Positions 51,108 through 60,217 of a stretch of 64,000 nt of DNA are shown one piece after another. The notes below the pieces were generated by a model. The model worked only from the letters and a program-made list of their open reading frames with translations, had not been told where the DNA came from and did no database searches. How positions within the stretch are numbered: position 1 is the first letter of the stretch; each line of letters starts with the position of its first letter. The DNA is from an uncultured Aquimarina sp. (GTDB taxonomy: Bacteria; Bacteroidota; Bacteroidia; Flavobacteriales; Flavobacteriaceae). The stretch covers positions 177,181 to 241,180 of the forward strand of contig CANLYR010000003.1 of the NCBI GenBank assembly GCA_947495425.1. The letters run 5' to 3'. Made by a program: the position numbers and the translations under genes.

Positions 51108-51740
51108 TTAAAACTTATAGGCTAATCCAAAATTGATATTTTCAAAATCAAATCCAATTACAATTTCATCTGTAGACTCACTTTCTCCATCAACTTTACT
51201 GGTTCTGTATTCTAATGCTCCCCAAAAAGCTTCTATTGCAAAATGGCTGTTTAAAAAATAAGTAATCCCAGGACTCATGCCTACACGAAATCCTTCTTCT
51301 TCTATTTCTGTTTCTCCTTCTTCTATTTTTGATGTTATATAATCAAACCCAACTTCGCCAAAAAGTGAAAATTTATGATGAGGAGTAAAATCATATCTAC
51401 CAAAAAGCCCAATCAACGTCTTTTGAATTTCTTCATTTTCTAACCCTTCTGCTTCTATTTTTTCATTTTCTAAACTAATCTTTACTCCACCGGTAACTCT
51501 TTCGGTAATTAGGTATCCTAATCTGCCCGACATTTCAAGCTCTACATCATTTTCTTCTCCTTTTGTTATTTTATCAAATCCAAACAAGGCAGATATGAAT
51601 ATGTCTCCTTTTTCAAATTCTCCACGTTCATCATATGTGTCTTTTGATTCGTGCGATGATTCGTGATTTTCTTTCTCCTGAGCATTGATTAATGCATGAG
51701 AAAAGATTAAAATAAAAATGAATAACATTTTACTTTTCAT
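51108..51740 (-). CDS. outer-membrane beta-barrel protein
   Basis: 210 residues. Signal peptide (MKSKMLFIFILIFSHALINAQ) followed by an acidic, His-containing segment (KENHESSHESKDTYDERGEFEKGD) and barrel strands (ISALFGFDKI, GRYDFTPHHKFSLFGEVGFDYI, FGLAYKF with terminal Phe). OmpW/opacity-like barrel of unknown function. It is encoded after the PilJ-domain protein on the same strand, 33 bp apart. Confidence 0.75.
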   Translation of the reverse strand: MKSKMLFIFILIFSHALINAQEKENHESSHESKDTYDERGEFEKGDIFISALFGFDKITKGEENDVELEMSGRLGYLITERVTGGVKISLENEKIEAEGLENEEIQKTLIGLFGRYDFTPHHKFSLFGEVGFDYITSKIEEGETEIEEEGFRVGMSPGITYFLNSHFAIEAFWGALEYRTSKVDGESESTDEIVIGFDFENINFGLAYKF

Positions 51741-51773
51741 AATAAATAGTTTTAAAAATAAATTTTATAATTA

Positions 51774-52643
51774 TTAAATTTCGATGTGTTCGTATAAAGT
51801 GATTATAGCATTGTATGCTTTAGTAAGATTGTTAGAGAGGTTATATATTTCTTTATCATCATATGCCAATTTCATGAGCTTATCTTTTTTTACAAGATCC
51901 CATAGTGCTAAGGCCTCTGCAATCTTTTGATCAATCTCATCATTATCAAAATCAGAAATAAGTAATGGTGTGTTTATACCCTCTATTTCGTTGTATACGT
52001 TCTTTAGCATTTGCTCAGTGTTTTTATCTTTTAGCGTTGCATCATTAGCCAAATAATATAACGCCAACCTCTGGGTTAACATTCGTTGTCGCCCACATAT
52101 CGCAAGTATTTTTTTGAGTGCTTTATCTTTCTCTAAATAAGCATCGTCACTGCTTAATTGCCCTGTTAAATGTGTATTCGCATTTTTTGATTCTACAGTT
52201 ATACTATTAACTACACCCTCTGTTGCATAAAGTATATCTGTATTTTGATCAATTATTTTTTTAGCATTGTCAAAATTTGGAGTACCGACTATAAGTTTTT
52301 TAAAAGCTGACCACATGCTGTTAGCTTTTTGAATTTTTGCTTTAGTAACTTTATTATCAGTATTCTTAAGAAGAATTTCATTTTGTTTTTCAAAAATTAT
52401 TTTGTTAGTCAAAAGATCTTTAGAAGCTTTGCTATCATCAGAATTTTCAACCATATATAAATAATCCTTACCCATTCTTTGAAGTAACATCCCTTGCTTT
52501 TCAGCAATGTTAATCGCTTTATTAAAGGTCATCACACCATATTTGTGTTTTGTCTGTCCATTAATGCTTGTAAGACTACAAACACATACAAAAAGTACAA
52601 TAAGTGTTGTCGTATTTTTTTGATTTAAAAATTTAATTTTCAT
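51774..52643 (-). CDS. PilJ-domain periplasmic protein (nitrate/chemoreceptor sensor-like)
   Basis: 289 residues from ATG 52643 with a signal peptide (TTLIVLFVCVCSLTSINGQ). Two helical repeats contain FNKAINIAEKQGMLLQRMGKDYLYM and LKKILAICGRQRMLTQRLALYYLA, each with the QRM-Q motif of the PilJ/NarX-type sensor fold (PF13675) that binds nitrate in relatives. It lacks a membrane or signalling domain, so it may be a soluble sensor that feeds the divergent two-component system at 52991, or a binding protein. The nearby molybdenum-cofactor operon makes nitrate a reasonable ligand; this is inference. Confidence 0.7.
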   Translation of the reverse strand: MKIKFLNQKNTTTLIVLFVCVCSLTSINGQTKHKYGVMTFNKAINIAEKQGMLLQRMGKDYLYMVENSDDSKASKDLLTNKIIFEKQNEILLKNTDNKVTKAKIQKANSMWSAFKKLIVGTPNFDNAKKIIDQNTDILYATEGVVNSITVESKNANTHLTGQLSSDDAYLEKDKALKKILAICGRQRMLTQRLALYYLANDATLKDKNTEQMLKNVYNEIEGINTPLLISDFDNDEIDQKIAEALALWDLVKKDKLMKLAYDDKEIYNLSNNLTKAYNAIITLYEHIEI

Positions 52644-52990
52644 TATAATGGTATTAAGATTATTGGTTAGCACTCTTCTTAGTGTAATGTTGTTATTTCA
52701 GAATTTGGTGGAATTCTAGTTGTTAGTAATTTGACCTACAGCTTTTTGATAACTAACCTCTGTTTGCGAATAATTGATTTGAGATAAAGTAATTATGCCT
52801 AACACTATTACGTTCTTCATTAGATTTAGAAATTAAAAAATTTAGATTCACAATAATTAAACTACTATAGTTGTTTTATAGGGTGCAAACATAAAGGATG
52901 ATTCTGCAGAGAATTTGTAGAAAATCTGTAGTTTTAATTATTGCATATTTTTAATTACATCAACAGCATTAATAACGTACTAACTATACT
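52644..52990. other. divergent region between the PilJ-domain gene and the response regulator
   Basis: 347 bp. It contains a 34-codon minus ORF (52716-52820). I see no clear consensus promoter; the area just upstream of 52991 is AT-rich. Confidence 0.35.
52716..52820 (-). CDS. possible small exported peptide or gene remnant
   Basis: 34 codons from ATG 52820, beginning MKNVIVLGIITLSQ and ending AVGQITNN, a signal-peptide-like start in front of a short tail. It may be a real micro-protein of the sensory locus or the truncated start of an exported protein. Confidence 0.3.
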   Translation of the reverse strand: MKNVIVLGIITLSQINYSQTEVSYQKAVGQITNN

Positions 52991-53668
52991 ATGAAATTAC
53001 TGATCGTTGAAGATGAATTCTTACTGGCAGATTCGATAATCAATTATCTGGAAAGAGAAGGGTATTATTGTGAGTTAGTAGATAATCTTGCTGATGCCAA
53101 ACAAAAAAGTTGGGACCATGAATATGATTGTCTAATCATAGATATTAATCTTCCTGATGGTAGTGGCTTGGACATTATTACTCAGGTTAAAGAAATGAAG
53201 TCGAAATCAGGTATAATTATTGTCTCTGCCCGTAATGCAATCGAAGATAAAATTTCTGGATTAGATATAGGTGCAGATGATTACCTAACAAAACCTTTTA
53301 ATCTAGCCGAATTAAATGCACGGATTAAAGCTGTTATAAGGAGAAGAAATTTTGATGCTCAAAATGTGATTACCTTCAACGAAATTACAGTAAGCCCTTA
53401 TGAACAATCTGTAAAAGTGCATAATAAAACTATCAAGCTCACGAAAAAAGAATATGATTTGATTCTATATTTTATATCAAACAAAAATCGAGTAATTCCC
53501 AAAGGTGCTATTGCAGAACATCTCTGGGGTGATGAAATGGGTATGGCTGATTCTTATGATTTTTTATATTCACACCTTAAAAATCTTCGGAAAAAGATAT
53601 GTGACTTTGGCGGAAACGATTATATACAAACAGTATATAGCGTAGGATATAAATTTTGTGATCAATGA
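52991..53668 (+). CDS. OmpR/PhoB family response regulator
   Basis: 225 residues. Receiver domain with phosphoacceptor Asp in LIIDINLPDGSG and conserved Lys in YLTKPFNLAEL; C-terminal winged helix (ITVSPYEQSVKVHNKTIKLTKKEYDLILYF, HLKNLRKKI). It overlaps the kinase gene by four bases, so the two are co-translated. Confidence 0.92.
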   Translation: MKLLIVEDEFLLADSIINYLEREGYYCELVDNLADAKQKSWDHEYDCLIIDINLPDGSGLDIITQVKEMKSKSGIIIVSARNAIEDKISGLDIGADDYLTKPFNLAELNARIKAVIRRRNFDAQNVITFNEITVSPYEQSVKVHNKTIKLTKKEYDLILYFISNKNRVIPKGAIAEHLWGDEMGMADSYDFLYSHLKNLRKKICDFGGNDYIQTVYSVGYKFCDQ

Positions 53669-54927
53669 AATTACTAAGTTTATCTAATCGATACTATTTT
53701 GTTGGACTACTCATCATCTCCCTTATTGCAGGTATCACATCTTACTTTGTTATTAAGAGTATAATTAACAATGAATTTAATGATAAGTTATTTGCCGAAA
53801 AGGAAGAATTAATAGAAGAGTTGCATCAACATGATGACATCCTAAATAGTTATAACTTGAATATCGGAGATAATATTGCTATCCAGAAGGCAAATAGTGA
53901 TCCTCAAATCAAAACGTTTGTAAGAGATACTGTATTATATGACAAATATGAAAAAAAGGAATTAAATTATAGACAAATTACGTTTTCTGATAAGGTAAAA
54001 GATGATTTCTATATATTAACAATAACAAAATCCTTGCTCTCGACAGAAGATTTAATACAAGGGGTTACAGAAATTATTGCCATAATTACGCTCTTATTTT
54101 TTTCTACCATGTTAGTTCTCAGCAATATTATATCAAAAAAGATATGGAAACCCTTTTATGCTACTTTAGAGGATATCAAAAAATTTAACGTTAAAAAGCC
54201 AAATCCACTAACGTTCAATAAAACAAAAATAATAGAGTTTCGCGAACTCAATTCTACATTAAAGTTAATGACAAATCAGGTGTCTGAAGATTATAGAAAC
54301 TTAAAGGAATATACCGAAAACACTTCTCACGAAATTCAAACACCACTTGCCATTATCAAAAATAAAATTGAAGTATTGATTCAAGATTCAGGTTTTTCTG
54401 AAAAACAACTGACTTCATTAAATCAAGTTTATGAAGCTACTAGTAGATTATCGAGATTGAAGGATAATCTATCATTATTATCAAAAATTGATAACAATCA
54501 GTTTATTGAGGTTACAGAATTACGATTATCACCATATTTAAAAGCAAGAATAGAAAATGTTGAAGAATTAATTAGCATCAAAAACATTCAAACATCATTT
54601 AGGTTTGAAGGAGACCCAATACTATCAATCCATGAGACTATGGCATATGTTTTATTCAATAATCTAATTATTAATGCTATACGACATAATGTTGAAAATG
54701 GAAAATTAGAATTAATTTTAACTAATACATATTTTAGAATTAAAAACACAGGCAAACCGCTAAATGTTAGCGAGAAAGAACTATTTGAGAGATTCAAAAA
54801 ATCGGGTAATCATTCTGAGTCTAGTGGTCTTGGTTTATCATTAGTGCAACGTATTGTTCGATATTATGGTTTTTCAATCACCTATAAGAACATAGATTCC
54901 TGGCACAATATCACTATTACATTTTAA
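53665..54927 (+). CDS. sensor histidine kinase
   Basis: 420 residues. Two membrane helices (VGLLIISLIAGITSYFVI and TEIIAIITLLFFSTMLVLS) enclose an extracytoplasmic domain of about 110 residues. HisKA box YTENTSHEIQTPLAIIKNK, N box LFNNLIINAIRHN and G2 box SSGLGLSLVQRIVRYYG are present; the catalytic domain is short. Partner of the 52991 regulator. The signal is unknown; the divergent PilJ-domain gene suggests a link. Confidence 0.9.
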   Translation: MKLLSLSNRYYFVGLLIISLIAGITSYFVIKSIINNEFNDKLFAEKEELIEELHQHDDILNSYNLNIGDNIAIQKANSDPQIKTFVRDTVLYDKYEKKELNYRQITFSDKVKDDFYILTITKSLLSTEDLIQGVTEIIAIITLLFFSTMLVLSNIISKKIWKPFYATLEDIKKFNVKKPNPLTFNKTKIIEFRELNSTLKLMTNQVSEDYRNLKEYTENTSHEIQTPLAIIKNKIEVLIQDSGFSEKQLTSLNQVYEATSRLSRLKDNLSLLSKIDNNQFIEVTELRLSPYLKARIENVEELISIKNIQTSFRFEGDPILSIHETMAYVLFNNLIINAIRHNVENGKLELILTNTYFRIKNTGKPLNVSEKELFERFKKSGNHSESSGLGLSLVQRIVRYYGFSITYKNIDSWHNITITF

Positions 54928-54932
54928 AAAGA

Positions 54933-54957
54933 CACCAAGACACAAAATATCTTGGTG
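54933..54957 (+). terminator. terminator after the two-component system
   Basis: Stem CACCAAGA / TCTTGGTG just after the histidine kinase stop codon. The T-tract is weak. Confidence 0.5.
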
Positions 54958-55056
54958 CCAAATTATCGACTAACTTATCTTCATATTTGCAAACCCTCTT
55001 TAGGTACCTGATTTTTTTACTATACTCCATGTCTTTAAGTATACAATATATGTGAT

Positions 55057-57261
55057 CTATTCATGATGATGTTCATTGCCAAAAGGTTTGAGAATAATAC
55101 CTGCACTAAAAATAAATCCATCGGTAGGAGCATAAATTTCAGGAAATATCGGATCATTATGTGGTGGTGCCACTAGAGGTGAGAACCTACTTTGCCTTCT
55201 ATCAGTAAAGTTTTCAAAGTTTACAAATGCACTCCCCCACTTAAAATTACGTATGCCCAATACCCCCATAGTCACAAAATCTGTAGTTTTAATGCCGTTA
55301 GACAACAATTGCGTGCCTGTATAATAGGTTTCAAATCCGATTCTCCATGATGGAGATTCATACATAAATACACTACCTCCATTATGTCTTGCGGTGAGTG
55401 GTTTTTGTGGGTTACCGGGTAAATAATTTAATCTAGTATCGATAAGAGCATAATTCAAAAACCATCTAAAATCTTTGTAGGTAAACTTGATGTTAGTTTC
55501 TGCTCCTTTACTTAAAATATCATCCTGAGCATTTTCAAACTGAAACATATCTGTAGCAGTAGTATTCAATAACAATCCTTCTTGAATAGCTGTGATATAA
55601 AACAATTGATTGATCGAAAATTTGATGGTATTAGATAGCCTGGTTTCATAATCAAAATCAAGATTAATCCCGTAAGATCGTTCTGCATGTAATGCATCTT
55701 TATCTATAGGCTGTACCTCTCTAAAATTAACAAACTCTGCTTCTTCAGTAAAAATATCAGGTATTTTATACCCCAGACCTCCCCCTATTCTACTCGAGAA
55801 AGAAGTATTTACTTTATATAATAATGAAACTCTGGGTAAAGGAAAAAATCCCCAATCCTGGGCATAGTCTGCTCTAAAACCACTCTCTAAGATCCAATGT
55901 TCTGAAAGGTCATAAATGTGATTTGCAAATACACCATAGGTAACATCATTTTGGTCTCTTTCAGTACGTTGCGAATCCTCATCAAAGGATGCTGAATACA
56001 AATTTGCACCCAAGACCCATTCTGTAACAGTATGCTGTCTTTGATAGGTAACCTCTGTAAATGTATTCCATTGTCTTCCTTTAAATATAAGGTCGGGTAT
56101 CTCTAGATTTCTATCAAAATAAGATACACTATTTTTTACGGAAAGTGACTGCGTAGTATCTATTTTAGTTTCATACACTGCTTGTGTACTTAATCGTTTT
56201 GATAGGTTCTCTTCTGTGTATTGATGGATTCCATTTTGACCCTCTTCTATTTTTCTAATATCGCCACCTTTTCTGTCATCATACGTCCCATTGACGCCAA
56301 ACCATACTGTTGTATGCTCAGAAGGATAATAAAATAGTTTTGGATTAATTGTAACAGATTTTGTCTGAGGTAAATTACTAAAACCATCATCTTCTGGATC
56401 ATAGGCTTTTTGGTAGTTTCCAGAACCATAAAATGTCCACCCCAACCTATCGCTACGCTGACTATAAAAAACGTTTCCCGTACTTCCCAAAGCTTGCGTT
56501 TGGGTAAACATAATATCCAATTGTGGATCTTCCTCTGGTGTTTTTGACACCATATTAACCAATCCGGCAATAGCACCACCACCATACAAGGTAGAAGAAC
56601 TTCCTTTTATGATTTCAAACTGCTTTAAGTCTAATGGCGGGATTTGCAAAATACTCAGTCCACTAGAAAATCCACTGTATAATGGAAATCCATCTCTTAA
56701 TAATTGGGTATATCTACCATCTAACCCTTGAATCCTAATATTAGTATTGCCGCTACTCAGTGAAGTTTGCTGCATTTGTATCCCCGTACTTTCTCTAAGC
56801 ACCATGGCAATATTAGAAGCGTTCATGGCCACTTTCTCTCCTAACTCTTCTGCACCTATAAATTCAATACGGGTTGGTATCTTTCTTATAGTACGTGTGC
56901 TTCTGGTCGATTTTAAAACAATAGCATCCAGAGCGTTTTCATTTTCTTCAAGATAAAAAATAAGTGATTCTCCTAGAGGCACTGTTATTAATTGATCAAT
57001 TTGTTCATATCCAATAAAAGAAATTGATATCGAATAGGTTCCCATAGGCACATCTTCGATTCGAGCTATTCCATTACTATCAGTGATTCCTCCCTTTTGT
57101 AAAGATTGTATATAGACTGACGCACCGGGTAGCGGTTCTTTTTTTGTTAAGACTTTTATTTCTAAAGTATCCGTTTGTATTGAAGCTTGTGCCAAACTTT
57201 GTTGACTCGTTAAGACACAACACAAGACTATACCCCACAGGGTAATATTTTGTAAATTCAT
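55057..57261 (-). CDS. TonB-dependent outer-membrane receptor
   Basis: 734 residues. Signal peptide (MNLQNITLWGIVLCCVLTSQ), a CarboxypepD_reg-like domain (about 30-110), a plug (MQQTSLSSGNTNIRIQGLDGRYTQLLRDG, then GSSSTLYGGGAIAGLVNMVSKTP) and a 22-strand barrel. The extreme C-terminus is EHHHE instead of an aromatic end, hinting at metal contact. The length and plug are like siderophore/metal receptors rather than SusC. Adjacent to a Cys/His-rich protein and the Moco operon, so metal or molybdate uptake is possible, but the substrate is not shown. Confidence 0.88.
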   Translation of the reverse strand: MNLQNITLWGIVLCCVLTSQQSLAQASIQTDTLEIKVLTKKEPLPGASVYIQSLQKGGITDSNGIARIEDVPMGTYSISISFIGYEQIDQLITVPLGESLIFYLEENENALDAIVLKSTRSTRTIRKIPTRIEFIGAEELGEKVAMNASNIAMVLRESTGIQMQQTSLSSGNTNIRIQGLDGRYTQLLRDGFPLYSGFSSGLSILQIPPLDLKQFEIIKGSSSTLYGGGAIAGLVNMVSKTPEEDPQLDIMFTQTQALGSTGNVFYSQRSDRLGWTFYGSGNYQKAYDPEDDGFSNLPQTKSVTINPKLFYYPSEHTTVWFGVNGTYDDRKGGDIRKIEEGQNGIHQYTEENLSKRLSTQAVYETKIDTTQSLSVKNSVSYFDRNLEIPDLIFKGRQWNTFTEVTYQRQHTVTEWVLGANLYSASFDEDSQRTERDQNDVTYGVFANHIYDLSEHWILESGFRADYAQDWGFFPLPRVSLLYKVNTSFSSRIGGGLGYKIPDIFTEEAEFVNFREVQPIDKDALHAERSYGINLDFDYETRLSNTIKFSINQLFYITAIQEGLLLNTTATDMFQFENAQDDILSKGAETNIKFTYKDFRWFLNYALIDTRLNYLPGNPQKPLTARHNGGSVFMYESPSWRIGFETYYTGTQLLSNGIKTTDFVTMGVLGIRNFKWGSAFVNFENFTDRRQSRFSPLVAPPHNDPIFPEIYAPTDGFIFSAGIILKPFGNEHHHE

Positions 57262-57329
57262 GTACTAGTAATTAATTGATTAAAAAATAGTTAAAACTCC
57301 ATCACGAAGTTCTCATATATACTTTACGT

Positions 57330-57647
57330 TTAACCAATTTGTTGAGGAGGTTGTAATATGGGGAAGACTACATCTTTGATAATATCATTATCTTGAGAAA
57401 ATATCTTAGTAGGAATATGACCCAGATGTGTTCTAAATTGAAGCAAATCAAAACCAATGACATGCACATGGCAACATTGACATTCACACAATGGAGAGCA
57501 CTGATCTGATCCATCATGATCATGATTACTATCTACATTTTGAGAAATTTCAATTTGAATATCATCTATATCCAGGTGAGTGTCCTCACACGGAACAAAG
57601 TTCAGTGCAAGAAAATATAGCGATAGTATAACTGCCAAAAATTTCAT
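57330..57647 (-). CDS. small exported Cys/His-rich protein (DUF6660-like)
   Basis: 105 residues from ATG 57647 (MKFLAVILSLYFLALNFVPCED). The centre reads NHDHDGSDQCSPLCECQCCHVHV, a dense set of Cys and His that should bind a metal. It resembles the DUF6660 group found beside TonB receptors in Bacteroidetes. It lies 68 bp upstream of the receptor on the same strand, consistent with metal import. Confidence 0.65.
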   Translation of the reverse strand: MKFLAVILSLYFLALNFVPCEDTHLDIDDIQIEISQNVDSNHDHDGSDQCSPLCECQCCHVHVIGFDLLQFRTHLGHIPTKIFSQDNDIIKDVVFPILQPPQQIG

Positions 57648-57735
57648 ACTACAAAGATAGAAGAAATACCGCATCATGATTGTGGTTCTAAAATTAAATT
57701 TTCGCTGTATCTTTACAGATATAACGACACCTATC
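57648..57735. promoter_or_regulatory. divergent promoter region between the DUF6660-like gene and moeA
   Basis: On the minus strand TATCTTTG (57659-57652) is a perfect -7 element but leaves only four bases to ATG 57647, which would mean leaderless or nearly leaderless initiation. On the plus strand TATCTTTA (about 57710) would serve moeA. A similar TATCTTTA precedes the modE-like gene at about 59009. Confidence 0.4.
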
Positions 57736-58911
57736 ATGATATCTGTAGCGCAGGCCCTTCAACTCACACTAAGTCATTCAAAAAAAACAAATAAAACCAT
57801 TAGTATTCCTATCCATAAGGCACTTGGATTTGTTTTAGCGAAAGACATCCTTTCGCCTATTAATATGCCTCCTTTCAGGCAATCAGCTATGGATGGTTAT
57901 GCCCTGGGGTCGATCGAAGAAAAAAGCTATACACTTACAGGAGAAGTACAAGCAGGTGACGATAGCGATCCTGTTATTTCAAAGGGAGAAGCAATCCGAA
58001 TTTTCACGGGTGCTCCTGTACCTAAAGGTGCAAAAGCGGTGATTATGCAAGAAAAAGTAAGCATAGAAAACAATCAGGTTGTTATAGAAGAAACCGTTTT
58101 AGAAAACTCAAATATTCGTCCGGCGGGGGAGCAAATAAAAAAAAATGAGATCGCACTCTCAAAAGGAACTATTATAGCACCAGCCGGCATAGGATATTTA
58201 GCTTCTTTAGGAATTACAGAAATAGAAGTGTATCTAAAACCTTCGATAGCAATTGTTGCTACAGGTAACGAATTAGTAGCACCGGGGCAATCCTTACAAT
58301 TTGGACAGATTTACGAAAGTAATTCTGTAATGTTATCAGCAGCACTACAAACGTATGGTTTCACAGCTGTAGATTTTTTTAAAATAGAAGATCAATATGA
58401 GGCTACCCGAACAGTATTAGATAAAGTTATTCATCAATACGATGTCGTTCTGATTTCAGGTGGTATATCTGTAGGAGATTATGATTTTGTGGGTAAAGCG
58501 TTAAGGGACCTTAAGGTTGAAGAGATTTTCTATAAAGTAAAGCAAAAACCGGGAAAACCACTATTTTTTGCAAAAAAAGAAGAGACCACAATTTTTGCTT
58601 TGCCCGGTAATCCGGCTTCTTCATTAAGCTGTTTCTATATCTATGTAATTCCCGCTTTGCAGAAAATTTCAGGACACCCACATCATGATTTAAAACGAGG
58701 AACAGCTATTTCCGATTCAAACTATAAAAAAAAAGGACAACGTGCAGAATTTTTAAAAGCAATAGTAGCAGATAACAAAGCTACCATTCTTGATGGTCAG
58801 GCTTCTTCTATGTTACGATCCTTTGCGGTAGCTAATGCAATAGTATACCTTCCCGAAGAAATACACGAAGTAAAGGTTGGAGATACTCTTCAGATCATCG
58901 ATTTACCATAA
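57736..58911 (+). CDS. moeA: molybdopterin molybdenumtransferase MoeA
   Basis: 391 residues from ATG 57736 (MISVAQALQLTLSHSKKT). It catalyses insertion of molybdate into adenylated molybdopterin. MPPFRQSAMDGYAL, the FTGAPVPKGAKAVIMQE region, GNELVAPGQ, SGGISVGDYDFVGKAL and ALPGNPASSLSCFYIYV are all diagnostic. First gene of an eight-gene plus-strand Moco cluster. Confidence 0.95.
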   Translation: MISVAQALQLTLSHSKKTNKTISIPIHKALGFVLAKDILSPINMPPFRQSAMDGYALGSIEEKSYTLTGEVQAGDDSDPVISKGEAIRIFTGAPVPKGAKAVIMQEKVSIENNQVVIEETVLENSNIRPAGEQIKKNEIALSKGTIIAPAGIGYLASLGITEIEVYLKPSIAIVATGNELVAPGQSLQFGQIYESNSVMLSAALQTYGFTAVDFFKIEDQYEATRTVLDKVIHQYDVVLISGGISVGDYDFVGKALRDLKVEEIFYKVKQKPGKPLFFAKKEETTIFALPGNPASSLSCFYIYVIPALQKISGHPHHDLKRGTAISDSNYKKKGQRAEFLKAIVADNKATILDGQASSMLRSFAVANAIVYLPEEIHEVKVGDTLQIIDLP

Positions 58912-59033
58912 AAACTCCAAAAAATGATTCTTATCATCAATAACAAAGTTTCAAAATCTTTATTTACTAAAATTTATTTAAAGAAAATACAACCTAAAAA
59001 AATCGTTGTATCTTTAAAAACCAAACGGTAGGT

Positions 59034-59369
59034 ATGGATTATAAAATAAGGAGTAGGATCTGGATCGAATCCAAAGATGGCGTTTTTTTGGGTGAAGGTA
59101 GAGTTCGTTTGCTCAAAGCTATTGCACAAACAGGATCACTAAGTAAAGCTGCAATCATTATCGAAATGTCATATAAAAAAGCTTGGAATTTGCTTGATAG
59201 TATGAATAAAACTGCTCAAAAACCCTTAGTGATAACTGCTACAGGTGGTAAAGGTGGCGGTGGTGCCAGCCTAACAGCATATGGAGAAAAAGCGATTCAA
59301 ACCTTCGATACCATTAATCAAAAGTGCTGGGAATTTCTTGATCATGAATTAAAAAAGGTTTCATTATAA
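59034..59369 (+). CDS. ModE-like molybdenum regulator, N-terminal HTH only
   Basis: 111 residues. The winged helix (GEGRVRLLKAIAQTGSLSKAAIIIEMSYKKAWNLLDSMN, then GGKGGGGASLTAYG) is the N-terminal domain of ModE, the LysR-type regulator of molybdate genes. The C-terminal molybdate-binding (MOP) domains of E. coli ModE are absent, so molybdate must be sensed otherwise or not at all. Length and position in the cluster suggest it regulates these genes. Confidence 0.8.
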   Translation: MDYKIRSRIWIESKDGVFLGEGRVRLLKAIAQTGSLSKAAIIIEMSYKKAWNLLDSMNKTAQKPLVITATGGKGGGGASLTAYGEKAIQTFDTINQKCWEFLDHELKKVSL

Positions 59370-59383
59370 AGCAAGCAAAATCA

Positions 59384-59968
59384 TTGCATACAGATAAAAA
59401 CATAACAGGAATAATACTTGCCGGTGGTAGAAGCTCAAGAATGGGAAGCGAAAAAGGGTTGGTACTCCTTGATGGAAAACCTTTCATAAGACATATTATT
59501 GAAGCGATACAACCTCTGGTATCAGAGCTTTTAATTGTAAGTAGCAATGCTGACTATGATACCTTCAACATTAAAAGAGTTGAAGATATCATCCCAAATG
59601 CGGGTCCAATTGCAGGATTGCATGCAGGACTAACACATGCTAAAACCAAAAACAGTCTAGTCGTAAGTTGTGATGTCCCATTACTTACTACCGAGTTTTT
59701 ACAACAACTGATTCATGCTGATCAAGAGGATTACGACATTATTCAATATGAAGCAAAAGGAAAAACAATTCCGCTCATCGCAAGCTATAAAAAGCGATGT
59801 GCAAAAAAATGCATAGAATTACTTAACAATGATGAAAGACGGCTACAAAAACTAGTATCAGAATTAAACGTAAAAACAATTCCTGTTTTAGAAAATGAGC
59901 ATCATTTGGTGACAAATATAAATACACAAGAAGACTTAAAAGCAATTACATATGCAGTTAACCATTAA
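59384..59968 (+). CDS. mobA: molybdenum cofactor guanylyltransferase MobA
   Basis: 194 residues from TTG 59384. The nucleotide-binding signature GIILAGGRSSRMGSEKGL and the PIAGLHAGL, SCDVPLL blocks are clear. It links GMP to Mo-molybdopterin, giving the guanine dinucleotide form used by DMSO-reductase-family enzymes such as nitrate reductases. No ATG is available near the start. It overlaps moaD by 17 bp. Confidence 0.9.
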   Translation: MHTDKNITGIILAGGRSSRMGSEKGLVLLDGKPFIRHIIEAIQPLVSELLIVSSNADYDTFNIKRVEDIIPNAGPIAGLHAGLTHAKTKNSLVVSCDVPLLTTEFLQQLIHADQEDYDIIQYEAKGKTIPLIASYKKRCAKKCIELLNNDERRLQKLVSELNVKTIPVLENEHHLVTNINTQEDLKAITYAVNH

Positions 59969-60188
59969 ATATTTTGGAATGTTGGCAGAAGCCACAGCGA
60001 TTACAGAAGAACAACTGCACACCGAATCCTGTTCTGTATCCCAATTGTTAGAAAAATTGCAACATCAATATCCAAAACTTAGCGACAAAGATTTTAAAGT
60101 TGCTATCAATCAACAATTAGTAAATCATAATCACATCATTACTACCGAAGCCGAAGTAGCACTATTGCCGCCTTTTGCAGGAGGGTAA
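59952..60188 (+). CDS. moaD: molybdopterin synthase small subunit MoaD
   Basis: 78 residues, ubiquitin-like fold, ending PPFAGG: the C-terminal Gly-Gly that is adenylated by MoeB and thiocarboxylated to donate sulfur. Complete by length. Confidence 0.92.
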   Translation: MQLTIKYFGMLAEATAITEEQLHTESCSVSQLLEKLQHQYPKLSDKDFKVAINQQLVNHNHIITTEAEVALLPPFAGG

Positions 60189-60217
60189 AATCAAATTAAA
60201 AAAAAGAAATCTCAATT

